From positions 1 through 46,580 of the forward strand of contig CAMBUL010000012.1 in NCBI GenBank assembly GCA_945871065.1: 46,580 bases of DNA, given 5' to 3'. Of the stretch, positions 11,140 to 19,363 are shown piece by piece (within the stretch, counting starts at the first letter, position 1; the number at the start of each line of letters is the position of its first letter). The notes under the pieces are model-generated. The model had not been told where the DNA came from, did no database searches, and saw nothing but the letters and a program-made list of their open reading frames with translations. This stretch comes from Chthoniobacter flavus. GTDB lineage: Bacteria; Verrucomicrobiota; Verrucomicrobiia; Chthoniobacterales; JACTMZ01. The position numbers and the translations under genes are program-made.

Positions 11140-13647
11140 CTAGGTGGCCGATCTTTTCTTTTTGCCGGGAGTCGGCGTCGGCTTGGGCTTGGGGTCGGGC
11201 GCATACTCTTGGTAGTCGATTCCGGCCGGCCGCAGCGGATCGCGCGGTTTGCGGACCCTGCCGTCAGGCGTGAGCATGGGTGAGTCGTTGATCACCGGGG
11301 TGCGTCCCAGTTGCCAGGCGTCCGCCTCGTCATAAACCTCGTCCCCCAGCTTGGTGCGGTAACGCTCCTCCGCGCTGGCCACCGCAGTTTCGGCATCATC
11401 TTCCACCACGGTGGGCTGCAAGAGAATCAGTAGTTCCTGGCGCTCCACCGCCCGCGTGGTTTGCTTGAAAATGTAGCCGAGCACGGGCAGCCGCATGAGA
11501 AAGGGCAAGCCTCCGTCGTCTGCCTTGGTCTTTTCAATGATGAGACCGCCCAGCACCACCGTGCCGCCACTGGGCACGGTGACCGTGGTGGTCAGTTCCT
11601 GGGCTCCGACGACCGGCGCCTTGTTCCCGCTGCCGAAAGTTTCCTCGCGGAGCACGTTGTTGTTCGTCTGCACGATGACCAGGGTGACATCCCGGTTGGC
11701 ATTGATCAGCGGGAGCACTTCGAGCTTAAGCAAGACATCAAGATAGGTGATGTTGGCGGTGACGCCGGCGCTCTGGTTCGGGCCGACCCCGGTAATGGAG
11801 GTGGAGGTCAAGGTGCTGCTGGTGTAAGGCACGCGCTGGCCCGAACTGATCACCGCCTTCTTGTTGTTCGTGGTGTAAACGACAGGGCGGGAGATGATCT
11901 TGAACTTGCCGGTCGTCTCGAGGGCCCGCACGTAGTAATCAAGCGAGTTGGCAATGGTTCCGTAAAGGGTCAAGCCGGTAAAGGCGCCAGCGGCCAGCGA
12001 GGCGGGGGTAATGAGGTCCGGCGCGGTGAAGACGTTGGTGCCGGGAAGCGCATTGATTAGCGCGCCGCCCACGCTGCTACCATCCTTGCTCTGGTTGCGC
12101 AGGAAATAGTTGAAGCCGAATTCCATCTCGTCGCTCAAGCTTAGTTCCCCGATCACGGCCGCGATGTAAACCTGGCGCGGTCGCACATCAAGCATGTTGA
12201 GAAGCTGGGCGACTTTCTGGCGGCTGTCCGGTGGCCCGATGGCAATGATCGAATTGGCACTTTTGTCCGCGATAAGTTTGGTGTTGCCGACGATGACCGA
12301 TTCTGGGGCCACATCGGCGTTCGGTTCTTTGATCCGGTCGGGCCGACTGGTGCCACCACCCGCACCGGCTCCCGACTCGGAACCCGTGCCTTGTCCAAAG
12401 GTGGAGCCGCTCTCGACCATGGCGCCATCTGCACCCGCGCGCGGCGTCCCACCGCCGGTTCCACCCTCCTCGCCTTCCGAAAGCAGGTCCTGCAAGACAG
12501 GGAGCACATCACCGGAGGCGACAAACTGCAGCGGACGCTCAAGCACACTGTCGAGCGGCACGGGCGCATCGAGTTGCTCGATGAGTTGCTTGATGTAGGG
12601 GAAGTTGATCGGGCGCGTAACGACAAGAATGCGGTTGGTACGCGGGTCGGCAACGATTTGCGTTTCGCCGATGACAAGATTGGATTCGAACTGACCGGCA
12701 CCCGCACCGCCGAGGGAAGCTTGGATAACTTGTCCCTGCGCATCGACCGGCGGGGCGCCGCCAGGTTGACCCGGGGTTCCAGCACCCTCTTTCCGCTCCT
12801 CGAGCAAGGTTTGCAGAAGTTCGACCACCTTCTCGGCGTCGGCCCGTTTGAGGTCGACAAATTCGGTCATGACCTGCGCGGGCGGCACATCGACCATGGC
12901 TTGAAGACCGATGAGTTGCTGGATGATCGGGACGTTTTCCGTGATGAGCACGGCCTGCACATTGGGTACCGGGGTGAAGGAGGTGTAGGCCTTGGGCGGA
13001 CTGACAAAGGTCTGGAAAAGTTGCGCGGCCTCCTGGGGCGCGAGGTAGCTGAGTTTCATGAAATAGCTGACCACCTGATCGGTGGCCGGCAGCATGTAGG
13101 GTGTGGCAAAGATCGGGATGCCCTCAGCGCGCGGAAATTTCGAAGGGCCGAGGATTTTCACCGTCTTGTCGTCGACCGGGATGAACGAATAACCGTTGAG
13201 CAAGAGGGAGGCCTCGATCAGGCGGATGGCCTCGCTGCGCGGAACCTCTCCGGGCACAACAATGGTCAGCGGCTGTCCCTGGGCGAGCATGGAGTCGCGC
13301 ACAAGACGCTTATCGGTCAGCACCTCGTAAAGACTGAGGATCTCGTTGACCGAGGTATTGGGAAAGGTGAGTCGTACGGTTGGTTCGGGTTGGACCGGAC
13401 GCGAGACGGAGGCGGGAGGCGTTAGCGGGGGGGGGAACCCCGGATCGACCGCGACAGGTGGCAGCGGCGCGGGGGGTGAGGCTTCGGGCACCGCGGCCGG
13501 AGCCGATGGGACGGGCGCGGGGTCAATGTTCTCGAGCGGAGCAATGGGCGGCGCGGGTGCAGCATCCTGGGCAAAGGCAGGGGACGGGGCCAGAAAGACC
13601 ACGACCAGCCAGGCAGACGCGAGAATCGGGGAACAGATGCGACTCAT
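11140..13647 (-). CDS. gspD: type II secretion outer membrane secretin GspD
   Basis: An 835-residue secretin. A signal peptide (about 1-26, ending AFA) is followed by a proline-rich linker, then an N0 domain (about 80-160), N1-N3 modules with serine/glycine-rich insertions, and the C-terminal secretin core. The core carries the conserved VPSGGTVVLGGLI and PVLGYIFK motifs and a final RQELLILLQPTVV strand. GspD forms the outer membrane pore for folded substrates. The ATG at 13647 gives the signal peptide; the frame is open further upstream but without a plausible N-terminus. The long Gly/Ser-rich loop between N2 and N3 is larger than in proteobacterial GspD. It follows the GspC/PilP-like gene by 31 nt and precedes gspE by 15 nt. 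Confidence 0.93.
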   Translation of the reverse strand: MSRICSPILASAWLVVVFLAPSPAFAQDAAPAPPIAPLENIDPAPVPSAPAAVPEASPPAPLPPVAVDPGFPPPLTPPASVSRPVQPEPTVRLTFPNTSVNEILSLYEVLTDKRLVRDSMLAQGQPLTIVVPGEVPRSEAIRLIEASLLLNGYSFIPVDDKTVKILGPSKFPRAEGIPIFATPYMLPATDQVVSYFMKLSYLAPQEAAQLFQTFVSPPKAYTSFTPVPNVQAVLITENVPIIQQLIGLQAMVDVPPAQVMTEFVDLKRADAEKVVELLQTLLEERKEGAGTPGQPGGAPPVDAQGQVIQASLGGAGAGQFESNLVIGETQIVADPRTNRILVVTRPINFPYIKQLIEQLDAPVPLDSVLERPLQFVASGDVLPVLQDLLSEGEEGGTGGGTPRAGADGAMVESGSTFGQGTGSESGAGAGGGTSRPDRIKEPNADVAPESVIVGNTKLIADKSANSIIAIGPPDSRQKVAQLLNMLDVRPRQVYIAAVIGELSLSDEMEFGFNYFLRNQSKDGSSVGGALINALPGTNVFTAPDLITPASLAAGAFTGLTLYGTIANSLDYYVRALETTGKFKIISRPVVYTTNNKKAVISSGQRVPYTSSTLTSTSITGVGPNQSAGVTANITYLDVLLKLEVLPLINANRDVTLVIVQTNNNVLREETFGSGNKAPVVGAQELTTTVTVPSGGTVVLGGLIIEKTKADDGGLPFLMRLPVLGYIFKQTTRAVERQELLILLQPTVVEDDAETAVASAEERYRTKLGDEVYDEADAWQLGRTPVINDSPMLTPDGRVRKPRDPLRPAGIDYQEYAPDPKPKPTPTPGKKKRSAT

Positions 13648-13678
13648 GGCCGGAATTAAAGCATGGTTAGCAAGTTTC

Positions 13679-14536
13679 TCAAGGCGCGGCGGGAATGAGT
13701 GCCCGCCGCCGGATGACCCGGGGGGGCGGCATTTGCCCTTGGCCGCCTTGCACCTGCCCATTCGTTGGAGTGCCCGACCCGGGCACCGGAGGAACAAATC
13801 CGGGGGCTTGAGGCATACCCGGCGCGGGTTGTCCGAGAAACTGGGCGGCGGGGACGGCCCCGGGAGAACCGGCAGCCTGCGGGGGCATACCAGGTGGCGA
13901 TGGCGGGACCACCTGCTGCATGGGCCGGGGCGATGGCATGCCGGGTTGGGGCATTCCCGGAGCCATGGCCACACCGGCATCAAAGCGAACTACACCGACC
14001 TCCGCGCCTTGGCGCAGTGTGGCCGAGGAGTCCGTATATTTCTGCTGCACATCGACTTGCACCAAAGACACACCGGCTTCCTTGCTGTCTGCTTTGACCA
14101 TCAGGCGATTTTGCGTGGCGCGCTCCATGACGAAAGCAATGGGTTCGCCATTGATCTCCGCAATGCCGGTGAGCGCGAAGCGTTGAGCCAGGCCGGCCGA
14201 TTCGGCAGGCGGGGCGACCGATTCCAGTTGGAAAGGAGAGCGCTGCCACAGAGGTTCGTAACGGGAAAGGGGAAAGGCTGGCGTGGTGATGCCTTCTTCC
14301 TCAGGCGGAACAGGTTCAACCTCAGCCGAAGGATCCGCCTCTGCGGGCAGCAAGGGCGTCGGTGAAGGGGTGCCTGCGGGCGGCTTCTTTTCACCTTCGA
14401 CCCCGGTCGACCGCGCCTCGACCAGAGGAACCTTGAGCAATTCCGAGGCATCCGACTTGTCTTCTTCGGCCCAGACGGATGCCGCAAGGCCGAGAAAAAG
14501 CGGGGCCATGGCAAGAGAAAGCCGTGGGCGCTTCAT
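13679..14536 (-). CDS. proline-rich periplasmic protein, candidate GspC/PilP-like subunit
   Basis: A 285-residue protein with an N-terminal signal peptide or anchor (about 1-22, ending VWA). An acidic, proline-rich segment (about 45-85) is followed by a compact domain (about 88-180) and a long Pro/Gly/Met/Gln-rich tail. The compact domain reads LWQRSPFQ, then FALTGIAEINGEPIAFVME, then TLRQGAEVGVVRF. This order of an R-x-P-F element, a GI-x-x-I-x-G strand and a late L-x-x-G strand resembles the HR domain of GspC/PilP, which docks on the secretin N0 domain. Its place between GspM and gspD supports that role. No clear GspC is otherwise present in the cluster. Function is inferred. It overlaps the GspM-like gene by an ATGA junction. 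Confidence 0.6.
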   Translation of the reverse strand: MKRPRLSLAMAPLFLGLAASVWAEEDKSDASELLKVPLVEARSTGVEGEKKPPAGTPSPTPLLPAEADPSAEVEPVPPEEEGITTPAFPLSRYEPLWQRSPFQLESVAPPAESAGLAQRFALTGIAEINGEPIAFVMERATQNRLMVKADSKEAGVSLVQVDVQQKYTDSSATLRQGAEVGVVRFDAGVAMAPGMPQPGMPSPRPMQQVVPPSPPGMPPQAAGSPGAVPAAQFLGQPAPGMPQAPGFVPPVPGSGTPTNGQVQGGQGQMPPPRVIRRRALIPAAP

Positions 14537-15072
14537 TGCTCTCCTCCCTGCACCGGACGATACCAACGCGCCACTTCGACTTCGGCGATCACCTCGGGAG
14601 GTTCGCCACTTTTGATCGAGATCTGTTTGACGGCGCGGAACGCTTTGGGTTGCTGCAATTCGTTGAGCCATTTGACCAGCGACTCCATCTTGCCTTTGAC
14701 CTGCGAGGAATCGAAAACCTCGGCATACGTTCCACCGTCCGGCTGGGTTCCTGCGTCACGCCGAGTGTAAGAGAGCCCGGCATTCTTGGCACTGCTCTCG
14801 ACGAATTCGTAGAACTTCGCATCATCATCCGTCGTCGTGACATCGTCGCCGGGCTGGTGCTGGTCGAGCCAGGCCGCGCGTTCCTGCCAGATCGTTTTCT
14901 CCTCGAGAATGGCACGGCCCTCGGTCAGCTGGCTCTGGAGCTGCACGATGCTGTTTTGCAGCGCGCGTTGGCGATTGAGGAAGGCCTGCAGGCCCACGAC
15001 ATTGAGCAGCACGAAAAGCGCGCCGACCAAAGCGAGGAGTAGTCTTTTTTCCTTAGCCGTCAGCGCTCTCAT
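14533..15072 (-). CDS. GspM/PilO-like assembly platform protein
   Basis: A 179-residue bitopic membrane protein. A short basic cytoplasmic start (MRALTAKEKR), one transmembrane helix (about 10-30) and a coiled-coil stretch (about 32-65) precede a small periplasmic domain ending in a beta-strand pair. That architecture and its position directly after the GspL-like gene match GspM (or PilO), which pairs with GspL in the inner-membrane platform. Sequence signatures of GspM are weak in general, so the call rests on topology and context. The ATG at 15072 lies 20 nt inside the preceding gene. An upstream in-frame Met exists at 15138 but would add an arginine-rich, non-homologous N-terminus. Confidence 0.65.
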   Translation of the reverse strand: MRALTAKEKRLLLALVGALFVLLNVVGLQAFLNRQRALQNSIVQLQSQLTEGRAILEEKTIWQERAAWLDQHQPGDDVTTTDDDAKFYEFVESSAKNAGLSYTRRDAGTQPDGGTYAEVFDSSQVKGKMESLVKWLNELQQPKAFRAVKQISIKSGEPPEVIAEVEVARWYRPVQGGEQ

Positions 15073-16333
15073 CGGTTGCCTCCTCTCCTTCCACCGCCGC
15101 CGCGCCGTGGCGCACGCCGTCGATCTGGAAACGTGCACTGCCGGTGGGCAACGGACGTGGGTTTTCCATTGTCCAATCGTAGGCCGTCAGGTCCGGATTT
15201 TTGCGCACATCCTCCTGGAAGCGCTGCGCCGCCTGCAAGGTCGACGCCTCCCCGGCCAGCACCACCCGGTCCACGTTCATCTGGAACAGGGTCAAACGCA
15301 CACCATCCTTCGGCAGCAAGCGCGCAGCTTGATAAAGAACCTCCAGCGGATAGCCAACCGGATCGAGGGCCGGCTCGATCGCCCCCCAGCGCTGCATGGC
15401 CGCGCGCACCGCATCCACTTCGCCCGCCTCGCCGGCAATCGTTGCCCGCAACGATTCGGCCCGCCACCAAAGCCAGAGCGTGTTGGCGGCCAAGGCCAGC
15501 ACCAAAGCAAAATACACGGTCGCCGCCAAAAGCGCGATTTTCTGCCGCCGGGCACCCGTTTCCTTGGCCAGTTGCAGGTCGCGGACCGGCAAGGGAAGGC
15601 AACCAAGCGGAGCGGACGGACCCACCGGCGGGGGAAATTTTTCCACCGTGACTTCGACACCACCGGCGCTCCGCCAATCCGACAAGTCCGGCACGGCAGC
15701 ACCTTGATAGTAAAGGATGACGCGCCCGCTGCCGTTCAGCATGCGCCCCGCGTCGAGCGAGGACTGCATCAGCCAAATTTCCAACGCCATCCGTGACGAC
15801 GGTGTTTTCTCGGCGAGCGGCTGGAAGTGCAGCAATCGGTCCCCTCGCGTGACCCCGGCCACCCATCCTCCTTCTTCCTCCCATACCGTCACCGCATCCG
15901 GGACGAGCGGCAGGCAGGAAGGCGAGACGGCGTATTCGGTCACATCGCCATGCCAATAGCGCGGCGCCAGATTCGAAGGCAAGACAACGGCATGAAGCAA
16001 AGCCTCATGGCCCTCGCGAGCCACCTCTTGCCAGGAAAAGGAGGTCAATTCCCGCGAGCGGCCAGCCAGTCCGCGCAATTCAAGTTGGGTGAAGATAAGG
16101 TCGCCGAACAAAGATGGATCTTCGGCCGGCACCCAGAAGGCAATGGAAAATGCCCGCCGCACCGGCACGGCCACAAGGGCTCCGGCCTCGGGTCGCAATT
16201 CCGACAAGTCCACCGCCTGGCCCGTCTCGCCCCAAGCCCCGGCCTCGTCCTGCTCCCACTTCTCCCAACCGGCGGAGGCCGGACGAAAGAGGGCGCGACG
16301 TGTCTGGCGCGGGCGTTTTATTTTTCCTCCCAT
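15053..16333 (-). CDS. GspL-like assembly platform protein (large cytoplasmic domain, one TM, periplasmic domain)
   Basis: A 426-residue protein. About 260 residues of soluble cytoplasmic sequence precede a single transmembrane helix (about 265-290), then a periplasmic region of about 130 residues with a ferredoxin-like alternation around 325-410. GspL has this layout: an actin-like cytoplasmic domain that recruits GspE, a TM helix and a periplasmic partner domain for GspM. The actin-like motifs are too diverged for me to point to, so this is a context call. It overlaps gspK by 16 nt and the GspM-like gene by 20 nt, implying tightly coupled expression. A PilM-PilN fusion is an alternative description. 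Confidence 0.68.
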   Translation of the reverse strand: MGGKIKRPRQTRRALFRPASAGWEKWEQDEAGAWGETGQAVDLSELRPEAGALVAVPVRRAFSIAFWVPAEDPSLFGDLIFTQLELRGLAGRSRELTSFSWQEVAREGHEALLHAVVLPSNLAPRYWHGDVTEYAVSPSCLPLVPDAVTVWEEEGGWVAGVTRGDRLLHFQPLAEKTPSSRMALEIWLMQSSLDAGRMLNGSGRVILYYQGAAVPDLSDWRSAGGVEVTVEKFPPPVGPSAPLGCLPLPVRDLQLAKETGARRQKIALLAATVYFALVLALAANTLWLWWRAESLRATIAGEAGEVDAVRAAMQRWGAIEPALDPVGYPLEVLYQAARLLPKDGVRLTLFQMNVDRVVLAGEASTLQAAQRFQEDVRKNPDLTAYDWTMENPRPLPTGSARFQIDGVRHGAAAVEGEEATDESADG

Positions 16334-17244
16334 AACAGGTAAGTGACAGCTTCTCCGCCCTCGCCCGATTCGGCGACCACGGAGATCTGGCGGGAACGCT
16401 CGCCCACCATGCCGCGGCTATCAATTCTTTTGACCGAACTCTCCGTGGTGAGGCGGCCCATGATCTGTTCCGGCGGCAGCGTCGAACCGGCCAGCCAGCC
16501 GGCGACCTGACCGACATCGTCGAAGCGCAGATCGTCCTCCGAAGGTTCGACCCCGTCGCTGCCGCGGCGTTGCTGCAGGATGCCCTGCACCATTTCCGGG
16601 GTGGCACCCGTCACGGCCTGGAGCACGTCGGCCTCCGCCTCGTTCACGTCAATCAAGCCGTCGCTGAAAATGGTGAAACTATCGGCCCAGTCGGGCTTGA
16701 GTGTCGCAAGCTTTTCCATATCGAGCACGCGGCCCATTTCCGGCACGCTGCGGAACGGGCCGTTGGCCGGGGCGCCGGTGATGCCGGCCGCCTCGTATTC
16801 CGTACGCTCCGCACCGCCGAAGCCGGTGCGGAACTCATCCTCGTCGACCCAGTCGGTGAGCTTGTCGATGAGGGCATTCCCCTCGTCCGCAGTGAGCCCC
16901 CACAAAGTGAAAAGATTCAGCATGGTGATACGGTCCTGGTCCTTGAGCAATCGATTGATGTTGAAGCGCGCCCCCTCACCACGGATGCGGACCTGCATGC
17001 GTTCGCCGGCTCCGAAGTCGCGGTTGAGCAATTCGGTATCATCGCGCTTGACCTGCGGGTGCAGACCCAAGGCAACCCCGCTCACGGCAATCTGGCGCGC
17101 GCGCAGGCCGGCCGAGTCGGATACGGTCGTCTCGAGTTCGAGATTCACCACGTTGGCCATCCAGAGCACCGCGAAGGAAATCACCGTGATAGCCCACAGA
17201 ACGAGGAGCAGGGCGGCGCCCGATGGACGTATCGCGGCCGTCAC
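16318..17244 (-). CDS. gspK: type II secretion minor pseudopilin GspK
   Basis: A 308-residue protein with the GspK start GAALLLVLWAITVISFAVL as its N-terminal membrane helix (about 9-30). GspK caps the pseudopilus tip with GspI and GspJ, and unlike other pseudopilins it lacks Glu at +5, as here. The middle holds FNINRL, NALIDKLTDWVDEDE and the LIDVNEAEADVLQAVTG helix-hairpin-helix-like element expected for the family. The start is GTG at 17244, set by the GTGA overlap with gspJ. The open frame extends further upstream only as an out-of-frame shadow of gspJ. Length is normal for GspK. Confidence 0.87.
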   Translation of the reverse strand: MTAAIRPSGAALLLVLWAITVISFAVLWMANVVNLELETTVSDSAGLRARQIAVSGVALGLHPQVKRDDTELLNRDFGAGERMQVRIRGEGARFNINRLLKDQDRITMLNLFTLWGLTADEGNALIDKLTDWVDEDEFRTGFGGAERTEYEAAGITGAPANGPFRSVPEMGRVLDMEKLATLKPDWADSFTIFSDGLIDVNEAEADVLQAVTGATPEMVQGILQQRRGSDGVEPSEDDLRFDDVGQVAGWLAGSTLPPEQIMGRLTTESSVKRIDSRGMVGERSRQISVVAESGEGGEAVTYLLWEEK

Positions 17245-17918
17245 GGTACTTCCACCTCCATTTCCGGCGGAGACCCCTGCGCTTCCGCAGGGGCTTCTTC
17301 CAGAGCTATTTCCTTGACCGGAGGAAGCCAGAAAATGAACTGACGGGGAACTTCCTCGCCGAGCAATTGCAAGTTGAGTTCGACCAGCGGCGGCCGCTCC
17401 CCTTCCAACCATTCGTCCAGCCAATCCTGCTGCTCCACGCTGTAAAAACGCCACTTCACCTCACGCAGGTCGGGCAGCAGACGCAACCAGACCCCGCGCT
17501 CTAGTGCATCGCGCCGCTCCATCTCGCTGAGTGAACCGGACAGGAGCATCAGGCTGAGCTCGCGACCACCGCCGAGGCGCGGACGCGCGGCCAACAGCGC
17601 GGTGCCGGCCGAGGGTCCGCCCATGCCCCAGGCAAAGACACCAGGCGCATCACGAAGCGTGATCTCGGGAAAACCATCACCAGCATCAGCCCGCACGCCC
17701 CCGGAGAACCGTGCGTTGGCCGGCAGGTTGTGGAAAGTGCGCCGGACGAGCGAAACAAAGGCGTTGAGCCGTTGGATCTGCAGATTCTCCTCGGTCAGCG
17801 TTGCCGTGGCGCGGACCGCTGCGTTGACCGTGGCGTAAATCCCACCGGCCAGCAGGACGAAGATGGCGATCACCACCACCATCTCAAAGAGCGTGAACCC
17901 GCGTGCGGCTGTTCTCAT
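17241..17918 (-). CDS. gspJ: type II secretion minor pseudopilin GspJ
   Basis: A 225-residue pseudopilin. The prepilin peptidase site is RG^FTLFE (Gly7, Phe8) with the conserved Glu at +5, followed by the hydrophobic spine MVVVIAIFVLLAGGIYA. Size, order and the long C-terminal globular domain fit GspJ, part of the I-J-K tip complex. The ATG at 17918 overlaps the stop of gspI (ATGA) and its own stop overlaps gspK (GTGA). The frame opens upstream to 17999 but the prepilin signal fixes the start. Confidence 0.88.
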   Translation of the reverse strand: MRTAARGFTLFEMVVVIAIFVLLAGGIYATVNAAVRATATLTEENLQIQRLNAFVSLVRRTFHNLPANARFSGGVRADAGDGFPEITLRDAPGVFAWGMGGPSAGTALLAARPRLGGGRELSLMLLSGSLSEMERRDALERGVWLRLLPDLREVKWRFYSVEQQDWLDEWLEGERPPLVELNLQLLGEEVPRQFIFWLPPVKEIALEEAPAEAQGSPPEMEVEVP

Positions 17919-18295
17919 GGCTGGTAACGTAGGAATTTTTCCTCCCACGATTGCTCCTCCCGTCCCTCGGTCCACTCCGCGCGTACCGTGACCCACCACA
18001 GGCCGGTCAGCTCCTCGTTATCCATGTTGAGCAACTCGGCGGGTTCGGCCCGGACGAAAAACTTCGCCCCCATCGCATCGGGTCCCACCTCGCGGCCTTG
18101 CTCCAGATCGGCGACCGGCATGACCATCGATTCGTCGAGCAATGACTCCAACTGCTGACGCACCTCGCCGTCACGCCGCATCATCACATTGGCCGCGAAA
18201 ATTTTGTCCATCGCCATGGCCAATCCGCCCACCGCAACGACGAACATGAACATCGCGGTGAGTAATTCGATGAGGGTAAATCCGGCCTTCTTCAC
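17915..18295 (-). CDS. gspI: type II secretion minor pseudopilin GspI
   Basis: A 126-residue pseudopilin beginning MKKAG^FTLIELL, with Gly5 at the cleavage site and Glu at +5. The short globular domain carries LTGLWWVTVRAEW, like the C-terminal strand of GspI (xxWxVxVxW). It is the GspI of the tip complex by order and size. The start is the GTG at 18295, which overlaps the TGA of gspH. The reading frame stays open upstream to 19264 (449 codons), but that part runs antiparallel to no known fold and is a frame shadow of gspH and gspG. Confidence 0.86.
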   Translation of the reverse strand: MKKAGFTLIELLTAMFMFVVAVGGLAMAMDKIFAANVMMRRDGEVRQQLESLLDESMVMPVADLEQGREVGPDAMGAKFFVRAEPAELLNMDNEELTGLWWVTVRAEWTEGREEQSWEEKFLRYQP

Positions 18296-18795
18296 GGGAT
18301 GTAGTAACTCTCCTCCTCGATTCCGGCGGTCAGCGGATCGAAGCGCACCTCGATCCAGGCCTCGTCCTCCATGATCCGCACGGTGAGTGGTTCGCACAGG
18401 CCTGTCGGCTGGAAAATCCAGCGCTGTCCGTCCGGACGGAGCGATTTGTCGGCGCCGAAGGGCAGGAGCTGATACCGCGTGCCGCGCGGCAACCGCACCG
18501 ACTCCGAAGGCTCTTCCTCGCCCGCCCGCACCAAAGCAAATCCACCCTTGCCGAAAACCACCTCCGCCGCACGACCCGTGGTCATGGCCTCGGTCCGCGC
18601 CGTTTTGGCCAACACGAGCAGTCCACGCACCGAGTCGCGCAAACGTTGCTCGCGAACAAATCCCGAACTGAGTGGCACCACCGCACCGACCAGCAGGACA
18701 ATGATCGCCACCACCAAGGAAACTTCGAGCAGCGTGTAGCCGCGCGTCCTCCGTCCGGACCACCCGGGGCGCGCCGCTGGCCGGGGCGTGATCAT
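18292..18795 (-). CDS. gspH: type II secretion minor pseudopilin GspH
   Basis: A 167-residue pseudopilin. A basic leader of 19 residues ends RTRG^YTLLE, with Glu at +5 and the hydrophobic segment VSLVVAIIVLLVGAVVPL. The body is beta-rich as in GspH. It follows gspG after 9 nt and overlaps gspI by four nucleotides. The order G-H-I-J-K is the conserved pseudopilin order. GspH is thought to link the tip complex to the GspG major fibre. Confidence 0.87.
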   Translation of the reverse strand: MITPRPAARPGWSGRRTRGYTLLEVSLVVAIIVLLVGAVVPLSSGFVREQRLRDSVRGLLVLAKTARTEAMTTGRAAEVVFGKGGFALVRAGEEEPSESVRLPRGTRYQLLPFGADKSLRPDGQRWIFQPTGLCEPLTVRIMEDEAWIEVRFDPLTAGIEEESYYIP

Positions 18796-18804
18796 GGTCT
18801 CGGC

Positions 18805-19242
18805 TTACTTGCCGCGATCGTTGCCGATGTCGTCCTCGGTGCCCTCTTGGCGGTCCGCCCCGAAGGACAGCAGGTCGAATCCCTGGGGGTTCTTTTTGCC
18901 CGGCCAATAATACTTGTAGGGCAGACCCCAAGGGTCGAGTGGCACGCTCTCGAGGAGTTGCCGCCAGCGGCGCGGCGGCGGGTCGCCTCCCGGACGCTTG
19001 ACCAGCGCCTCGAGCCCCTGCTCGGTAGTCGGAGGACGCAGGTTCTGCATTTCGTAAACACGAATCTGCGTGCTGATGCTCTGGATGTCCGCATCGACCC
19101 TCGCTTCTTTGGCCACATCGAGGTTGCCGACCAACAGATAAATGGCCGATCCGACGAGCACGGCAATGATGCCGAGCACGAGCATGATCTCGAACAACGT
19201 GTAGCCCGCCTCGCGACGGGGCCGTTTCGAAAAGGGTTTCAT
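18805..19242 (-). CDS. gspG: type II secretion major pseudopilin GspG
   Basis: A 145-residue major pseudopilin. The prepilin site is EAG^YTLFE (Gly13), Glu at +5, then IMLVLGIIAVLVGSAIYLLVG. The C-terminus contains PLDPWGLPYKYYWPG and FGADRQEGTEDDIGND, the conserved GspG calcium-loop region. It is clearly GspG rather than a type IV pilin. The ATG at 19242 is preceded by a good promoter ending 9 nt upstream, and no Shine-Dalgarno is seen, so its mRNA may be leaderless. It heads the core gsp block. Confidence 0.95.
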   Translation of the reverse strand: MKPFSKRPRREAGYTLFEIMLVLGIIAVLVGSAIYLLVGNLDVAKEARVDADIQSISTQIRVYEMQNLRPPTTEQGLEALVKRPGGDPPPRRWRQLLESVPLDPWGLPYKYYWPGKKNPQGFDLLSFGADRQEGTEDDIGNDRGK

Positions 19243-19251
19243 CAAGATGAA

Positions 19252-19280
19252 AGGATGCTCGCACTCGACCGCCTTGTCAA
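19252..19280 (-). promoter_or_regulatory. candidate gspG promoter
   Basis: On the minus strand a perfect TTGACA (19275-19280), a 17-nt spacer and CATCCT (19252-19257) end 9 nt before the gspG ATG. It sits in the 121-nt gap between the upstream secreted-protein gene and gspG, so the gsp core can be transcribed separately from the two genes before it. The predicted leader is 0-3 nt. Confidence 0.45.
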
Positions 19281-19363
19281 AGCCCCTTGGCCCGGCCGCG
19301 CAGGGCAAAGCGAAGAGATCTTCAGCAAGTCAACGCGGCGGGCACACGTTTTGTTAGGCCGCT

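Noticed and set aside
8315-11283. Long plus-strand open frames (437 and 318 codons) opposite gspF and gspE
   Set aside because: Typical antisense shadows of GC-rich genes: no domains, no start signals, and the minus-strand genes are certain.
12391-13425. 344-codon plus-strand frame opposite gspD
   Set aside because: Composition mirrors the secretin's codon use in reverse; no motif or signal peptide.
17915-19264. A 449-codon open frame spanning gspI, gspH and part of gspG
   Set aside because: Only the last 126 codons look like a protein (GspI). The rest overlaps gspH and gspG in another frame and shows arginine-rich, low-complexity translation; GTG at 18295 with a GTGA junction fixes gspI.
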